Below, one piece after another: positions 43,444 to 53,297 of a stretch of 64,000 nucleotides of DNA (positions are counted from its first letter, which is position 1; every line of letters begins with the position of its first letter). Source of the DNA: JABDMH01 sp965223165. Its GTDB lineage: Bacteria > Bacteroidota > Bacteroidia > Chitinophagales > Saprospiraceae. The translations under genes were made by a program, and so were the position numbers. The notes beneath the pieces are model-generated. The model ran no database searches and had not been told where the DNA came from. It saw only the letters and a program-made list of their open reading frames with translations. Where the stretch lies: positions 1,550,001-1,614,000 of the forward strand of contig CBDCVQ010000020.1 of NCBI GenBank assembly GCA_965223165.1. Reading direction: 5' to 3'.

Positions 43444-44016
43444 CTAGTAGCCAGCACAGAACCAACCCTCTGTGAAATGCACCTCCTCGGGAAAGGGATA
43501 TGCTTGACCTGCTGGCCTTCTGAGTTGAAAGTGAGCCTCAAAGGTGCCCTGGATCCTTCTTTTTACAGTGTCCACGTGGGAGACTGTCAGCGTGCTCTCC
43601 ACTTGCGGCAGCGGCTCATAGACATTCCCAAGAATGTCTTCAAGAATAACATGTCCATACAATCCGTGGTAATCATATGGCATGTCGCGGCGGGATATTT
43701 CAGCAAGATTTATGGTTGTTTTCTCTAAGGGTACTTCATCAAAAATCAATACTTCATACAACTCACTTAAGTTTTCATATGGTTTCCAAAGAACTTCAAT
43801 GTTTATTGATACGGTCACAATACCATCAATCGTCCCATCCGTTGCAGTGGAATCAAGGTGAGTCTGAATGTAATAATTCTCGCCTCGCAACAGCCCGTTA
43901 AATCTCATGGAAACAGTGTCCTCCGTACAAGGAACTTGGTCAGCCATAATTGCTTCATCCGATCGTGTACATGCCAGGGCAATCAACATGGGCACCAACA
44001 AGAGTGTCAGTTTCAT
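43444..44016 (-). CDS. Lipoprotein of unknown function
   Basis: 190 residues. Lipobox LIALAC after a short signal peptide. Mature part is strand-rich (MRFNGLLRGENYYIQTHL, TVSINIEVLW, VILEDILGNVYEPLPQVES, FEAHFQLRRPAGQAY) but matches no family I know. AT-rich compared with most of the window. Its start overlaps the 3' end of the metalloprotease fragment by four bases (ATGA), so the two were probably an operon. A decayed copy lies downstream. Confidence 0.7.
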   Translation of the reverse strand: MKLTLLLVPMLIALACTRSDEAIMADQVPCTEDTVSMRFNGLLRGENYYIQTHLDSTATDGTIDGIVTVSINIEVLWKPYENLSELYEVLIFDEVPLEKTTINLAEISRRDMPYDYHGLYGHVILEDILGNVYEPLPQVESTLTVSHVDTVKRRIQGTFEAHFQLRRPAGQAYPFPEEVHFTEGWFCAGY

Positions 44017-45355
44017 AGCTTTAAGATTTGCCGGACATGGGTCGTTTCAGCCGTCACTGCAATCACAAAATAGTTGCCGGGTCTCAGCGACGATACGTCA
44101 TGGGTTGTCTTCAATGGATCTAGGAACTTCACTAAGTGGCCCTCAGTAGAGTAGATTGAGATCGATAGAGGGCTTAAGTCGACATCGAGTGCAAGCCTGT
44201 CCCTAACGGGATTGGGGGACAACAAGACTTCCTTACCCGGATCTGGTGATCCAGTTCCTGTTCCTAGGGCATGAATTGATTGTGGCTCCAGCCTTAGCGA
44301 AAGGTTCTTGCTAAAATCGGAGATGGCACATGCCCTATCTAGTGTCTTCTTAGCCATATCACTATATGCAACAACACCCAAAGGGTAGCCACCCGCAAAA
44401 GATTTCAGCGGTGTTGACCAATACCCTATGATACTGTGCGTCTGTGACGTTCCGCCACTGGCCATAACTGTGGCCTTGGGGAAGGACCCATAAGGACTGG
44501 TGAATGTGAATGTGTGGGCGTGAGCTGTGCTGGAGGTGGCATCCGTACCATGTCTGCCCCCGATCAGATGACCTATCTCATGTGCAGTGGTAAAATCCAT
44601 AGTTGCCGTTTCAATCTCAGCTATACAGTAAGCATCAGCCACTGATACTTCAACATCTTTGGCAATTCCATAAATAATCCCGCCCTTGTTGGTATAGTTG
44701 GCGTCTGTTAACACAACCACTATATCAGCATTATATTGGGTCCTTAGTTTTTTTGAAGCTGACTTGACAGGTAAAGCATCGACATCTCGGAAGATGAAGC
44801 CCGGTATCTCCTCAATAACTCCACCTTTGAGAGCTGCCACTCCGGCTTTGCGGAACTTCACAGTGGGATAGATGCCACTTCCCACATCGATCTGATACAA
44901 TTGGCTATTGATTGCGTTCGCCACTGACGAGGGATTCAATCCTGTGTTTTGTGCTTTGGACGTATACAAATATAGCACGTCGATGACCTTATCGCGACGC
45001 GCTTCGCTTGCGTGGCCTCTCAATGTGCTGATAGGGAGCATCCGTCTTTTCCTCCTTAAGACCGCAGGTCATATTTGAGATATAAGCTGGATCAAGCTCA
45101 GCGAGTGCCGTTTCTGTGGGGGAAAGATTAACGATAGAAAATGCCAAATCAGGGGATTGCAAATGTCCATACGAGCCTTCAACGTCCTGATGAGGGCTAG
45201 CTCACCTCCATGGGAGAAGTCAGCCCTCAGGTAGCTTCTCATCCGCATCATGTACAATTTCTTTGACTTCTGCCCTCAGGACTTCTTTGCCAGAGATAAC
45301 GATGACCAGTTTTTGAGATCTGGTCAGAGACTTCAAGTCCCGCATCCTCAGTGAA
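44013..45355 (-). pseudogene. Frameshifted, 5'-truncated secreted metalloprotease with type IX sorting domain
   Basis: The intact 3' frame (44013-45041) has a zinc-binding HEIGHLIGGRHGTD (HExxHxxGxxH, metzincin/reprolysin-like), a conserved Met-containing turn (TVMASGGTSQTHSI) and a C-terminal sorting domain (LSPNPVRDRLALDV ... VRQILKL). It has no signal peptide. Upstream, another frame reads a continuing propeptide (DVEGSYGHLQSPDLAFSIVN ... ERPRKRSASR, 45200 to about 45000), ending in TAA just where the main frame takes over, so one frameshift near 45005 is likely. A further break lies near 45197. The 5' end stops against nadB. Confidence 0.75.
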
Positions 45356-45366
45356 CTGATCTTGCC

Positions 45367-46968
45367 TCAAAGGATCGTCACATCCAAGAACTTCAATTTG
45401 TCTGGGTAGTCGGTGGTATAGTGTAGTCCCCGACTCTCCCTGCGCATGCTGGCCGACCGAGTCACGAGATGACCTATGGTGATGAGGTTGCGCAGCTCAA
45501 ACAACTGAGGCGATAGGGTCGTGGTCTGATACAGTTCTTCGGTCTCTTGGTAGAGTAGGTGCAGGCGCTTTGAAGCTCGCTTCAGTCGGATATTGTTGCG
45601 CACAATACCTACATAGCTACTCATGATTTCCTTCAGCTCTTTCCAGCTTTGGGTGATCAAGACCATTTCCTTGGGATCGGTGGTCCCCTCGGCGTCCCAG
45701 TCGGGTATGCCGGCCGGATGCTCGATTGCATCGATGCGATCTACGATGTCTTCGACGATTTCGTGGGCGAATACCAAGCCCTCCAGCAGACTGTTGGAAG
45801 CCAGTCGATTGGCCCCGTGCAGGCCCGTGCTGGTGCACTCACCGGCGGCATATAAATTTAAGATGGAACTCTTCCCCACCGCGTCCACTTTGACGCCGCC
45901 ACACATGTAGTGACAGGCCGGTACCACCGGGATCATGTCTACCATCGCATCTATACCAATAGACAGACACTTATTATATATCGTCGGAAAGTGGGCGAGA
46001 AATTCGTCCTTATCCAGGTGACGGCAGTCCAATACCACGTAATCATCTCCGCGGATCTTCATCTCATTGTCGATGGCTCGAGCCACGATGTCCCTGGGGG
46101 CAAGTGACTTGCGCTCATCGTAATTCTCCATGAAGGTCTTGCCATCGGCTGTCTTGAGAATCCCACCAAATCCACGAACGGCCTCCGACACCAGAAAGTC
46201 TGGATTCTGACCGGCGGGATTGTAGAGCGCCGTCGGATGAAACTGTACAAACTCCATGTTCTCGAGGCGCCCTTTGGCCCGGTACACCATGGCAATACCA
46301 TCACCTGTGGCAATCGTGGGATTGGTGGTATTACGATAGATCTGACCCGCACCCCCAGCGGCCAAGACAGTCACTCGAGCGGTGATCTTTTGGATATCAT
46401 TGCTCTTCTTGTCCAATATGTATGCTCCGTAGCAGCAGATGCCGGGCGTCACTCGAGTGACATTGTAACCCAGATGGTGCTGGGTGATCAAATCGATCGC
46501 ATACATCTGCTCCTTGAGCTCGATGTTGTCCAGCTCTTTGGCCTTGTTGAGCAGGGTGCGTTGGATTTCCCAGCCGGTAAGGTCTTTATAGTGAAGGATG
46601 CGATGCTCGGAGTGGCCTCCTTCCATACCGAGATCGTAGTCCTGACCCTTCTTGTCAAACCGGGCGCCCCACGTGATCAATTCTTTGACCCGCGTGGGTC
46701 CCTCTTTGACGACCAGATCGACGATACGTGTGTCACATAGCCCATCCCCGGCATCTAGCGTGTCTGCGATGTGCTTATCAAAAGAATCCACCTGCCTATC
46801 CCAGACGGCTGCCACCCCACCCTGGGCATACCGCGTGTTGGTCTCCCCTTGACGCGCTTTGGTGATGACGGTGATCTGTAGATCCGGTCTCTTTTCAGCC
46901 ATTTTTATGGCAAAGGTCAGCCCGGCTACCCCTGCGCCTATTACCAGAATATCGGTCTGTTGCACCAT
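45367..46968 (-). CDS. nadB: L-aspartate oxidase
   Basis: 533 residues, flavoprotein of NAD biosynthesis that oxidises L-aspartate to iminoaspartate. FAD motif TDILVIGAGVAGLTFAIKMAE at the N-terminus, TRYAQGGVAAVWD, FVQFHPTALYNPAGQN (active site region), PACHYMCGGVKVDAVGKSS and EGLVFAHEIVEDI. A GTG or upstream start is possible but ATG 46968 puts the FAD motif at residue 7. No nadA or nadC is adjacent. It is divergent from the glycosyltransferase gene. Confidence 0.96.
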   Translation of the reverse strand: MVQQTDILVIGAGVAGLTFAIKMAEKRPDLQITVITKARQGETNTRYAQGGVAAVWDRQVDSFDKHIADTLDAGDGLCDTRIVDLVVKEGPTRVKELITWGARFDKKGQDYDLGMEGGHSEHRILHYKDLTGWEIQRTLLNKAKELDNIELKEQMYAIDLITQHHLGYNVTRVTPGICCYGAYILDKKSNDIQKITARVTVLAAGGAGQIYRNTTNPTIATGDGIAMVYRAKGRLENMEFVQFHPTALYNPAGQNPDFLVSEAVRGFGGILKTADGKTFMENYDERKSLAPRDIVARAIDNEMKIRGDDYVVLDCRHLDKDEFLAHFPTIYNKCLSIGIDAMVDMIPVVPACHYMCGGVKVDAVGKSSILNLYAAGECTSTGLHGANRLASNSLLEGLVFAHEIVEDIVDRIDAIEHPAGIPDWDAEGTTDPKEMVLITQSWKELKEIMSSYVGIVRNNIRLKRASKRLHLLYQETEELYQTTTLSPQLFELRNLITIGHLVTRSASMRRESRGLHYTTDYPDKLKFLDVTIL

Positions 46969-47097
46969 TGTGGTTTTAGTGATTTCAAAATTAGAAAAAG
47001 GGCCAGCTTTTTCACTGCCCCTCCTTATGACGGGGTGGCACCCGGCCATGCGCTTCTCGGTGATGCGAGTATCTTTAGGACATTCGAATCAGACCGC

Positions 47098-48213
47098 GTG
47101 CGAATTTTAATCAACGCCCGATTTCTTCTCAAGGACAGGCTGGAAGGTATTGGACTGTATACCCACGAGATTGTCTCGCGGCTAGTACGCGATCATCCCG
47201 AGGACGAATTTGTCCTGTGCTTTGATCGCCCCTACGATGACCGTTTTATCTATGGCCCCAATGTGACGCCGGTCGTGGCCAGGCCGGCGGCAAGGCACCC
47301 TCTTTTATTCCTCTGGTGGTTTCAGGTCGTTATCCCTCGGTTGTATCGACGCTTGGGAGCGGATCTGTTCTTTTCGCCGGACGGCTTTGCTACATATCGC
47401 TCTCGGGTAGACCGGCAGGTGGTAGTGGTACACGACCTTGCCTACCTCCATTTTCCCGATCAGGTTGGGTGGGCTATGCGGAGGTACTATCAGACCCAGA
47501 TGCCAAGGGTGATGCTTCATGCCGATCGACTGATCGCGGTATCGCAAGCGACAGCGGCCGATATGGAAGCACACTTCCCCCAAGCGGCTGGCAAGTGCCG
47601 GGTGGTGTATAACGGCACGCGACAATGGCCCATCCCGGCCGAGGGTGCGGCGCGCCCCGCACAGGACCCTGGTAGAAAATACTTCTTGCACCTGGGTGCC
47701 ATCCATCCGCGCAAGAATGTGGGCAGACTCATCCAAGCGTTTGATCGTTTTCGTGCCCAAACGAAATCGGAGGACGTAGACTTAGTGATTGCCGGTCGAA
47801 AAGCGTGGCAGACACGAGAGGTGGAGGAAGCGTTGGCAAGCAGCCCCTACCAAGATGACATCAAATTCTTGGGATATGTGGATGATTGGCAGTTGAGGCA
47901 GTTGATGCAAAACTGCCTGGCCCTGGTCTATGTCTCGCTATTGGAGGGATTTGGACTCCCTATTGTGGAGGCAATGTCGCTGGGCTGTCCGGTGATCACC
48001 AGCGATCGATCATCGATGGCCGAGATCGGCGGTGAGGCCGCTCACCTGGTCAACCCCGAAGAGGTCCAAGACATCACGGATGGCATGACGGCATTGTATA
48101 CGGATGAAAACTACGCCCAAGCACTAGCAAGCAAAGGCCCAACGCGCGCAAAGATGTTCGACTGGGATCTCGCCGCTCGCCAGACCTATGATGTCATGAA
48201 GGAGCTGTGGTAG
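47098..48213 (+). CDS. Glycosyltransferase family 4
   Basis: 371 residues, GT-B fold. N-terminal MRILINARFLLKDRLEGIGLYT, then DLFFSPDGFATYR, ISVSQATAADME-like segment, and the C-terminal nucleotide-sugar region (YFLHLGAIHPRKNVGRLIQAF, LVYVSLLEGFGLPIVEAMSLGCPVI with the E-x7-E motif). The GTG start at 47098 is placed where family members begin; the longer frame has an unrelated start. It overlaps the lgt 3' end by 20 bp (convergent). Sugar donor and acceptor unknown. Confidence 0.93.
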   Translation: MRILINARFLLKDRLEGIGLYTHEIVSRLVRDHPEDEFVLCFDRPYDDRFIYGPNVTPVVARPAARHPLLFLWWFQVVIPRLYRRLGADLFFSPDGFATYRSRVDRQVVVVHDLAYLHFPDQVGWAMRRYYQTQMPRVMLHADRLIAVSQATAADMEAHFPQAAGKCRVVYNGTRQWPIPAEGAARPAQDPGRKYFLHLGAIHPRKNVGRLIQAFDRFRAQTKSEDVDLVIAGRKAWQTREVEEALASSPYQDDIKFLGYVDDWQLRQLMQNCLALVYVSLLEGFGLPIVEAMSLGCPVITSDRSSMAEIGGEAAHLVNPEEVQDITDGMTALYTDENYAQALASKGPTRAKMFDWDLAARQTYDVMKELW

Positions 48214-49378
48214 TCTTAGCACGATGCCTTCGGTAGACGACGAGGCATCCGATGATGCCAATAAAGAAGAGCAAGAATGAGATGATCTCTGCCTGTGAGG
48301 GATTGAGGCCAAACATGGGAATCTTGTCATTGACACGGATCTTCTCAATCCAAAAGCGCTCAAATCCGTTGAGGATCACGTAGATAAAAAACAACATGCC
48401 GGGGATGGTGATACGCTTTCGCAGGGCCCATAAGATGGCAAAGATGACCAGGCTCGCCACGACCTCGTAAAACGGCGTCGGAAAGACCGGCTCGGCCAGT
48501 CGGTTGCAATAGATGCCTTCACAGCCTTCGATGGGTATGCCCTTTTCCAGGACATTGTGCGGATAGTCATACGCCCACATCCAATCGGGCAAGAACCACC
48601 AAGACGGCTGCGCCAGGGTGTTGACGATGCCCCAATCACCGTCACCCGATAGCTGGCAACCTACTCGACCGACGGCGTAGCCCATGATGAGGGCGGGTGC
48701 AACAGCGTCCATCACATGGATCGGCTTCATACCGAGCTTGCGGACATACCAAAAGATGTAGACAAATGCCACGATCAGACCGCCGTAGATCGCCAGACCA
48801 CTGCCCGAGAAAAATTGTCCCAGTGGATCGGACACGAAGGCTTTGATGTTCTCGACGCTTTCAAAGATGGCAAACAACTTAGCGCCAATGATGCCCGAAA
48901 TCGCAGCTCGAATGGTGATGTCGGTGTTGCGCTGATGCGGATATACCTGAATATCCTTGATGCCCGGCTTGGCGGTCTTCTCCCGCTCCTTGCCATACCA
49001 ATGCATGCCTCCAAAAAGGGCCGCACCCAGCAGCCCACCCAGGAAATTGCCCTGGGTAGATGCGATAAACGGAAACAAATCAGTGCCAATCTCCTTAAAG
49101 TGACTAAAGAGATAGACTACCTTGAAGCCGATGACAAATCCGATAAGGGCATTGATCAGAATCTCCAGCGGAGTGGCCGGATAACCTACCTTAATCTTTT
49201 CCTTACGAGGAGTCAATAGACCCAGCGCTTCTTTGCGTTTGAGCTCTTTGCCAAAGAAGTAACTACTGGCCAGAAAGGCCAAGACCAGCATGAAGCCAAA
49301 CGTCTTGATCAGGGACAGCCAATTGTCCACCGGAGTGCCAAATAGGTCATGGAACAGGTAAGAAAGATCTGGGTACAT
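48194..49378 (-). CDS. lgt: Prolipoprotein diacylglyceryl transferase
   Basis: 394 residues, polytopic inner-membrane enzyme that attaches diacylglycerol to the lipobox Cys of prolipoproteins. Family core: GFVIGFKVVYLFSHF, GGLLGAALFGGMHWYG, GSGLAIYGGLIVAFVYIFWYVRK and MGYAVGRVGCQLSGDGDWG. Bacteroidota Lgt proteins are long as here. The ATG 49378 start is preferred over 49444. It would process the several lipoproteins in this window. It shares its 3' end with the glycosyltransferase gene. Confidence 0.94.
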   Translation of the reverse strand: MYPDLSYLFHDLFGTPVDNWLSLIKTFGFMLVLAFLASSYFFGKELKRKEALGLLTPRKEKIKVGYPATPLEILINALIGFVIGFKVVYLFSHFKEIGTDLFPFIASTQGNFLGGLLGAALFGGMHWYGKEREKTAKPGIKDIQVYPHQRNTDITIRAAISGIIGAKLFAIFESVENIKAFVSDPLGQFFSGSGLAIYGGLIVAFVYIFWYVRKLGMKPIHVMDAVAPALIMGYAVGRVGCQLSGDGDWGIVNTLAQPSWWFLPDWMWAYDYPHNVLEKGIPIEGCEGIYCNRLAEPVFPTPFYEVVASLVIFAILWALRKRITIPGMLFFIYVILNGFERFWIEKIRVNDKIPMFGLNPSQAEIISFLLFFIGIIGCLVVYRRHRAKTTTAPS

Positions 49379-49565
49379 ACTGGGGGATAAAAATAGAATT
49401 ATTCGGATGGGACGCCTACCAAAGGTGCGCAAACTTAAGCCCACCCCATGAATATGGGGTTGGAGAAAAAGCCTATTTACACAAAATTTACGTTAGAAAT
49501 TAAACAGGGTTAGAATCTTAGATTTCTGACTCATCATAATCAAATTTTGTTGTAAGGGTGAATGG

Positions 49566-49597
49566 GCGCCAGATCGCAAGAAACTGGCGCTTATTTT
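49566..49597 (+). terminator. Intrinsic terminator in a divergent intergenic region
   Basis: Perfect 7-bp stem GCGCCAG / CTGGCGC with an 11-nt loop, followed by TTATTTTTTT on the plus strand. No gene ends upstream on this strand for over 1 kb, and the next gene starts 55 bp downstream, so it is either the end of a short non-coding transcript or a leader attenuator. Confidence 0.75.
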
Positions 49598-49651
49598 TTT
49601 GGCCCCTCTTTTGTCCCAGTACTTGTCGTCGATTGACCTACTTTTGTGACG

Positions 49652-50221
49652 ATGAGAATCTTGCCCTTTCTGCTTCTAGTTCTCTCTCCCATGCTAAGCG
49701 CCGCCCAATCCAGTGGCGCCGTCGCCAAATTTGGGCTCGTCTGCAATGATTTCCTAAGAGACAGTCGCTCGATTCTCAGTATGAGCCAAGCGGGTCACGC
49801 CGTGGGCCTTGATGTGCTGTTAGGCGCTGAGGACCGCACCTATTTTAAACTTGGGGGCTATTATGCCCGCTTGCACATGCAACCACAGGAGCATCCCAAG
49901 GAGACCAAATTCTTCAAGGTCACGGACGGATTTGATGTGTTTAAGGGGGTCTGTGGATTGGAGACTAGACTCGTCACCCTGCCCCGGTTTAACTGGCGGC
50001 TGGGAGCAGCCGCGGCCTTCAACCTGGTCACCCATGTGATGGGAGCCATTCGCTTTGATGACATCAACAACGCCTACTTTGGTATGCACTTCAGCATGGG
50101 TGTGGATCTGTCTTTTGTGGTCCTTGACTTGATTGTCGAACCCGGCCTGGCGGATTTCAAGCCAGATACTACCGACTCAAAGCCTCTAATGATGTTGCTA
50201 ACAGTGGGTTTGCGCTTTTGA
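49652..50221 (+). CDS. Predicted outer-membrane beta-barrel, unknown function
   Basis: 189 residues. Signal peptide MRILPFLLLVLSPMLSAAQ, then alternating strands (YFKLGGYYARLHM, NWRLGAAAAFNLVTHV, FSMGVDLSFVVLDLIVEPGLADF) and a terminal aromatic (MLLTVGLRF), the outer-membrane barrel end signal. It overlaps the mtaB 3' end by 53 bp, convergent. An intrinsic terminator lies 55 bp upstream of its start. Confidence 0.8.
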   Translation: MRILPFLLLVLSPMLSAAQSSGAVAKFGLVCNDFLRDSRSILSMSQAGHAVGLDVLLGAEDRTYFKLGGYYARLHMQPQEHPKETKFFKVTDGFDVFKGVCGLETRLVTLPRFNWRLGAAAAFNLVTHVMGAIRFDDINNAYFGMHFSMGVDLSFVVLDLIVEPGLADFKPDTTDSKPLMMLLTVGLRF

Positions 50222-51536
50222 GCCGGCCAAGTGCCAGACCGTCCGCGGACAGGGATACCAGATGAATGGGAAGGATTTGATTAGTTAGATGTTCCGGGGC
50301 CGCGACTTCCACCTTGATATAGTTATCGGTAAAGCCCAATAGCTGTCCGGATTTCTTACCCCGCTCCAGCAGCACGGATCTGTCGCTGTGGATAAATCGC
50401 TCGACAAAAAGTCGCTTTTTACGATCAGACAGTTGCCGCAGCGCGGCATTGCGCCGCCTCCGCTCACCCATGGGGACCACCGGTTGGATCTGGAGGGCAG
50501 CCGTATTGTCGCGCTCAGAATAGGTGAAGACGTGTAGATAACTCACATCCAGGCTTTCTATGAAATCGCAAGTCACCTCGAAATCGGCTTTGGTCTCCCC
50601 GGGAAAGCCCACGATCACATCCGCCCCAATGCAAGCATGCGGTATTTGCTGCTTGATTCGCTCTACCCGCTGACGGTATAGATCTCGCCCATATCTTCTG
50701 CGCATCCACCGCAGCTGTGTATCATTGCCCGATTGCAAGGGCATGTGAAAGTGTGGCATGAAGGCTCGACTAGCTGCGACAAAGTCTATGATATCGTCCC
50801 CACAGAGATTGGGCTCTATCGATGAGATGCGATATCTAGGCACATCAGTCCGTATGTCCAGTGCCCGGATCAGGTCGATCAGCCTTTCCGTCCTTGCGGC
50901 CGAGGGGCTACCGGGCTGCTTACCAAAATCTCCGATGTTGACGCCGGTGAGCACAATCTCCTGGATACCTTGCTCCGCCATACGGGTCGCCTCATCCACC
51001 ACCCTCGCTAAGGTGCTGCTTCTACTGGCGCCCCTAGCCTGCGGAATGGTACAAAAAGAACAGTTGTAGTCACAGCCATCCTGGATCTTCAAAAACGAGC
51101 GGGTGCGATCACCATAGGAGAAGGCCCCTTCAAAGCGACTGACTTCACTGACATCGGACACCGATGACCACCCTTTCTCGGGCTGCTGGTGTAGTTGATC
51201 AATATAGTCGACCACCTTAAACTTCTCGGAGGCTCCGAGCACCAAATCCACCCCCTCAATGGCGGCAATCTCCGTGGGTTTCAGCTGTGCATAGCAGCCG
51301 ATCACCACCACTTTGGCTTCCGGATTGGCACGCAATGCTGCCCGCACCGCCTTTCGGCATTTTCGATCGGCAAAGTCGGTGACGCTGCACGTATTGATGA
51401 CGCACACATCCGCCGCCTCGGCAAAAGGCCGGACAGCGAAGCCCTTGGCCTCAAACTGTCGCCGGATGGTGGATGTCTCTGCAAAGTTCAACTTGCAGCC
51501 CAAGGTGTGAAATGAAACCGTACCTGGCGTAGCCAT
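50169..51536 (-). CDS. mtaB: tRNA t6A37 methylthiotransferase
   Basis: 455 residues, radical-SAM methylthiotransferase that converts t6A37 to ms2t6A37 in tRNA. UPF0004 N-terminal domain (FHTLGCKLNFAETSTI, ADVCVINTCSVTDFADRK with its cluster cysteines), radical-SAM CDYNCSFCTIPQARG, MPLQSGNDTQLRWMRRRYGRD, and a TRAM domain at the end. The MtaB branch (rather than MiaB or RimO) is supported by GCKLN and ISSIEPN. ATG 51536 preferred over TTG 51560. Confidence 0.95.
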   Translation of the reverse strand: MATPGTVSFHTLGCKLNFAETSTIRRQFEAKGFAVRPFAEAADVCVINTCSVTDFADRKCRKAVRAALRANPEAKVVVIGCYAQLKPTEIAAIEGVDLVLGASEKFKVVDYIDQLHQQPEKGWSSVSDVSEVSRFEGAFSYGDRTRSFLKIQDGCDYNCSFCTIPQARGASRSSTLARVVDEATRMAEQGIQEIVLTGVNIGDFGKQPGSPSAARTERLIDLIRALDIRTDVPRYRISSIEPNLCGDDIIDFVAASRAFMPHFHMPLQSGNDTQLRWMRRRYGRDLYRQRVERIKQQIPHACIGADVIVGFPGETKADFEVTCDFIESLDVSYLHVFTYSERDNTAALQIQPVVPMGERRRRNAALRQLSDRKKRLFVERFIHSDRSVLLERGKKSGQLLGFTDNYIKVEVAAPEHLTNQILPIHLVSLSADGLALGRLKSANPLLATSLEALSR

Positions 51537-51620
51537 CGGTGTGCTGGATTTGCGGGTCAAAATTAGCGATTCTTTTTACCTTTCCTCCCTTTGGGTAGCG
51601 GCAAAGTAGCAAGGAAGCGT

Positions 51621-53268
51621 ATGGAGCGTACATGGTGGAAGGAGGGTGTCATCTATCAGATCTATCCGCGTAGTTTTATGGATAGCAATGGCGATGGGAT
51701 CGGTGATCTGCGGGGTATCCTCAGCCGGTTGGATTACATCAAAGACCTGGGTGTCGACATCATCTGGCTCAACCCGATCTATCAGAGTCCCAATGATGAT
51801 AATGGATACGATATCTCCGATTACTTCCGCATCCATGCCGAGTATGGGACCATGGCGGAGTTTGACGAGCTCCTGAATGCCTTGCACGCGAGGGGAATGA
51901 GGTTGATCATGGATGTGGTGATAAACCACACCTCTGACGAGCATCCTTGGTTTATGCAGTCCAAGCAGGACCGGGACAATGCGTTTGCGGACTACTACTT
52001 TTGGCGGTCGGGAAAAGAGGGTGGCCCGCCCAACAATTGGCCATCCTTCTTCGGGGGGCCCGCCTGGACCTATGAGCCCACTCGATATCAGTACTATCTC
52101 CATCTTTTCTCCAAAAAACAACCAGATCTCAACTGGGAGCATGCACCGGTACGGGCCGAGGTCGACAAGATCCTCACCTTTTGGCTGGACAAGGGCATTG
52201 ATGGATTTAGGCTGGATGTCATTCCGCTGATCTCAAAGCGACTGGATTTTCCCGATGCTGACTTGAGTGACTTTGGCCGGGTGATCGAAGAGGTGTATTC
52301 CAACGGCCCGCGTGTACATGAGTATCTCCAGGACATCGGTAGCCGGATCTTCTCAAAGTATGATATCCTGACGGTGGGCGAAGGTCCCGGCATAAATCAA
52401 GCCCATGCCTTGCGCTACGTCGGTCACGATCGGCAAGAGCTCGACATGATCTTTCAGCTGGATCACATGGCACTGGATCATGGCCCGGGCGGCAGGTTTG
52501 ATCGCACTACCTTCACCTTGCCCGATCTAAAACTGCTGTTGCACGGGTGGGATCAGGCCATGGGTCAAGAGGGTTGGCAAAGCTTTTTTCTGGACAATCA
52601 TGACTTTCCGCGTATGCTATCCCGCTTTGGCAACGACGGTGCCTATCGGCAAGCCTCTGCGCAGTTACTTTGCATGCTGATTCTTACCCAGCGGGGCACT
52701 CCTTGCGTGTACTTTGGATCTGAGATTGGCATGACCAATGTGTCCTTTGACTCGATGGAGGACTACCGAGACGTGGAGGCCCTCAACTTCTACGAACTGC
52801 ATCGACAGGGGGGCGGCTCCGAAGCGGACTTTCTAGACCTGCTGCACACCCAAGGGCGAGACAATGTCCGCACACCCATGCAATGGTCATCGGGCAAGCA
52901 TGCCGGCTTCCACAACGGGAGAACCCTGGATCAGGGTCAATGACAATCACACCGATATCAATGTCGAGACTGACTTGGCGAGCAGCCAGTCCATCTACCG
53001 CTTCTACCAGAAGATGATCGCCCTACGTAAGCAGCATCCGACCCTGGTCTATGGCGACACCAAGCTCTTAGTGCCCGATCATCTGCAGCTCTACGCATAC
53101 GAGCGAATGGATGACCATGGTCGATTTCTGGTGCTTCTCAACTTTTCGGACGAGGAGGTCTCCCACGATATCCCCACGGCCGGATGGCGAAAAGTGCTGG
53201 GTAACTATAAAGGGAATGTCGGCGTCTTGCGGCCTTGGGAGGCAGTGCTACTGACGGCGGATGGTTAG
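51621..53268 (+). pseudogene. GH13 alpha-glucosidase with one-base frameshift
   Basis: Oligo-1,6-glucosidase-like GH13 enzyme, otherwise complete. Catalytic residues: nucleophile Asp199 (GFRLDVIP), acid Glu254 (TVGEGPG), Asp328 (FLDNHDFPRM). After HAGF the frame reads FHNGRTLDQGQ and stops at 52943, while the +1 frame continues as TTGEPWIRVNDNHTDINVETD to a normal end. One extra C near 52909-52911 explains this. It may be a real inactivation, a programmed site or a sequencing error. AGGAAG precedes the start codon. Together the parts would give about 549 residues. Confidence 0.88.
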
Positions 53269-53297
53269 TGCTTCGTCAGACTGATAAGCACCCTGGA

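Noticed and set aside
45069..45257. Separate small reverse-strand gene upstream of the metalloprotease
   Set aside because: The neighbouring frame in the same region reads as metalloprotease propeptide, so this is part of the broken gene.
47041..47097. Longer N-terminus for the glycosyltransferase
   Set aside because: The upstream codons do not resemble the family, whose proteins begin with the first Rossmann strand reached at GTG 47098.
49639..49646. TACTTTTG as a -7 promoter box for the barrel gene
   Set aside because: The nearest upstream TTTG is 25 bp away rather than 19-21, and the start site would fall on the start codon, so it was not listed.
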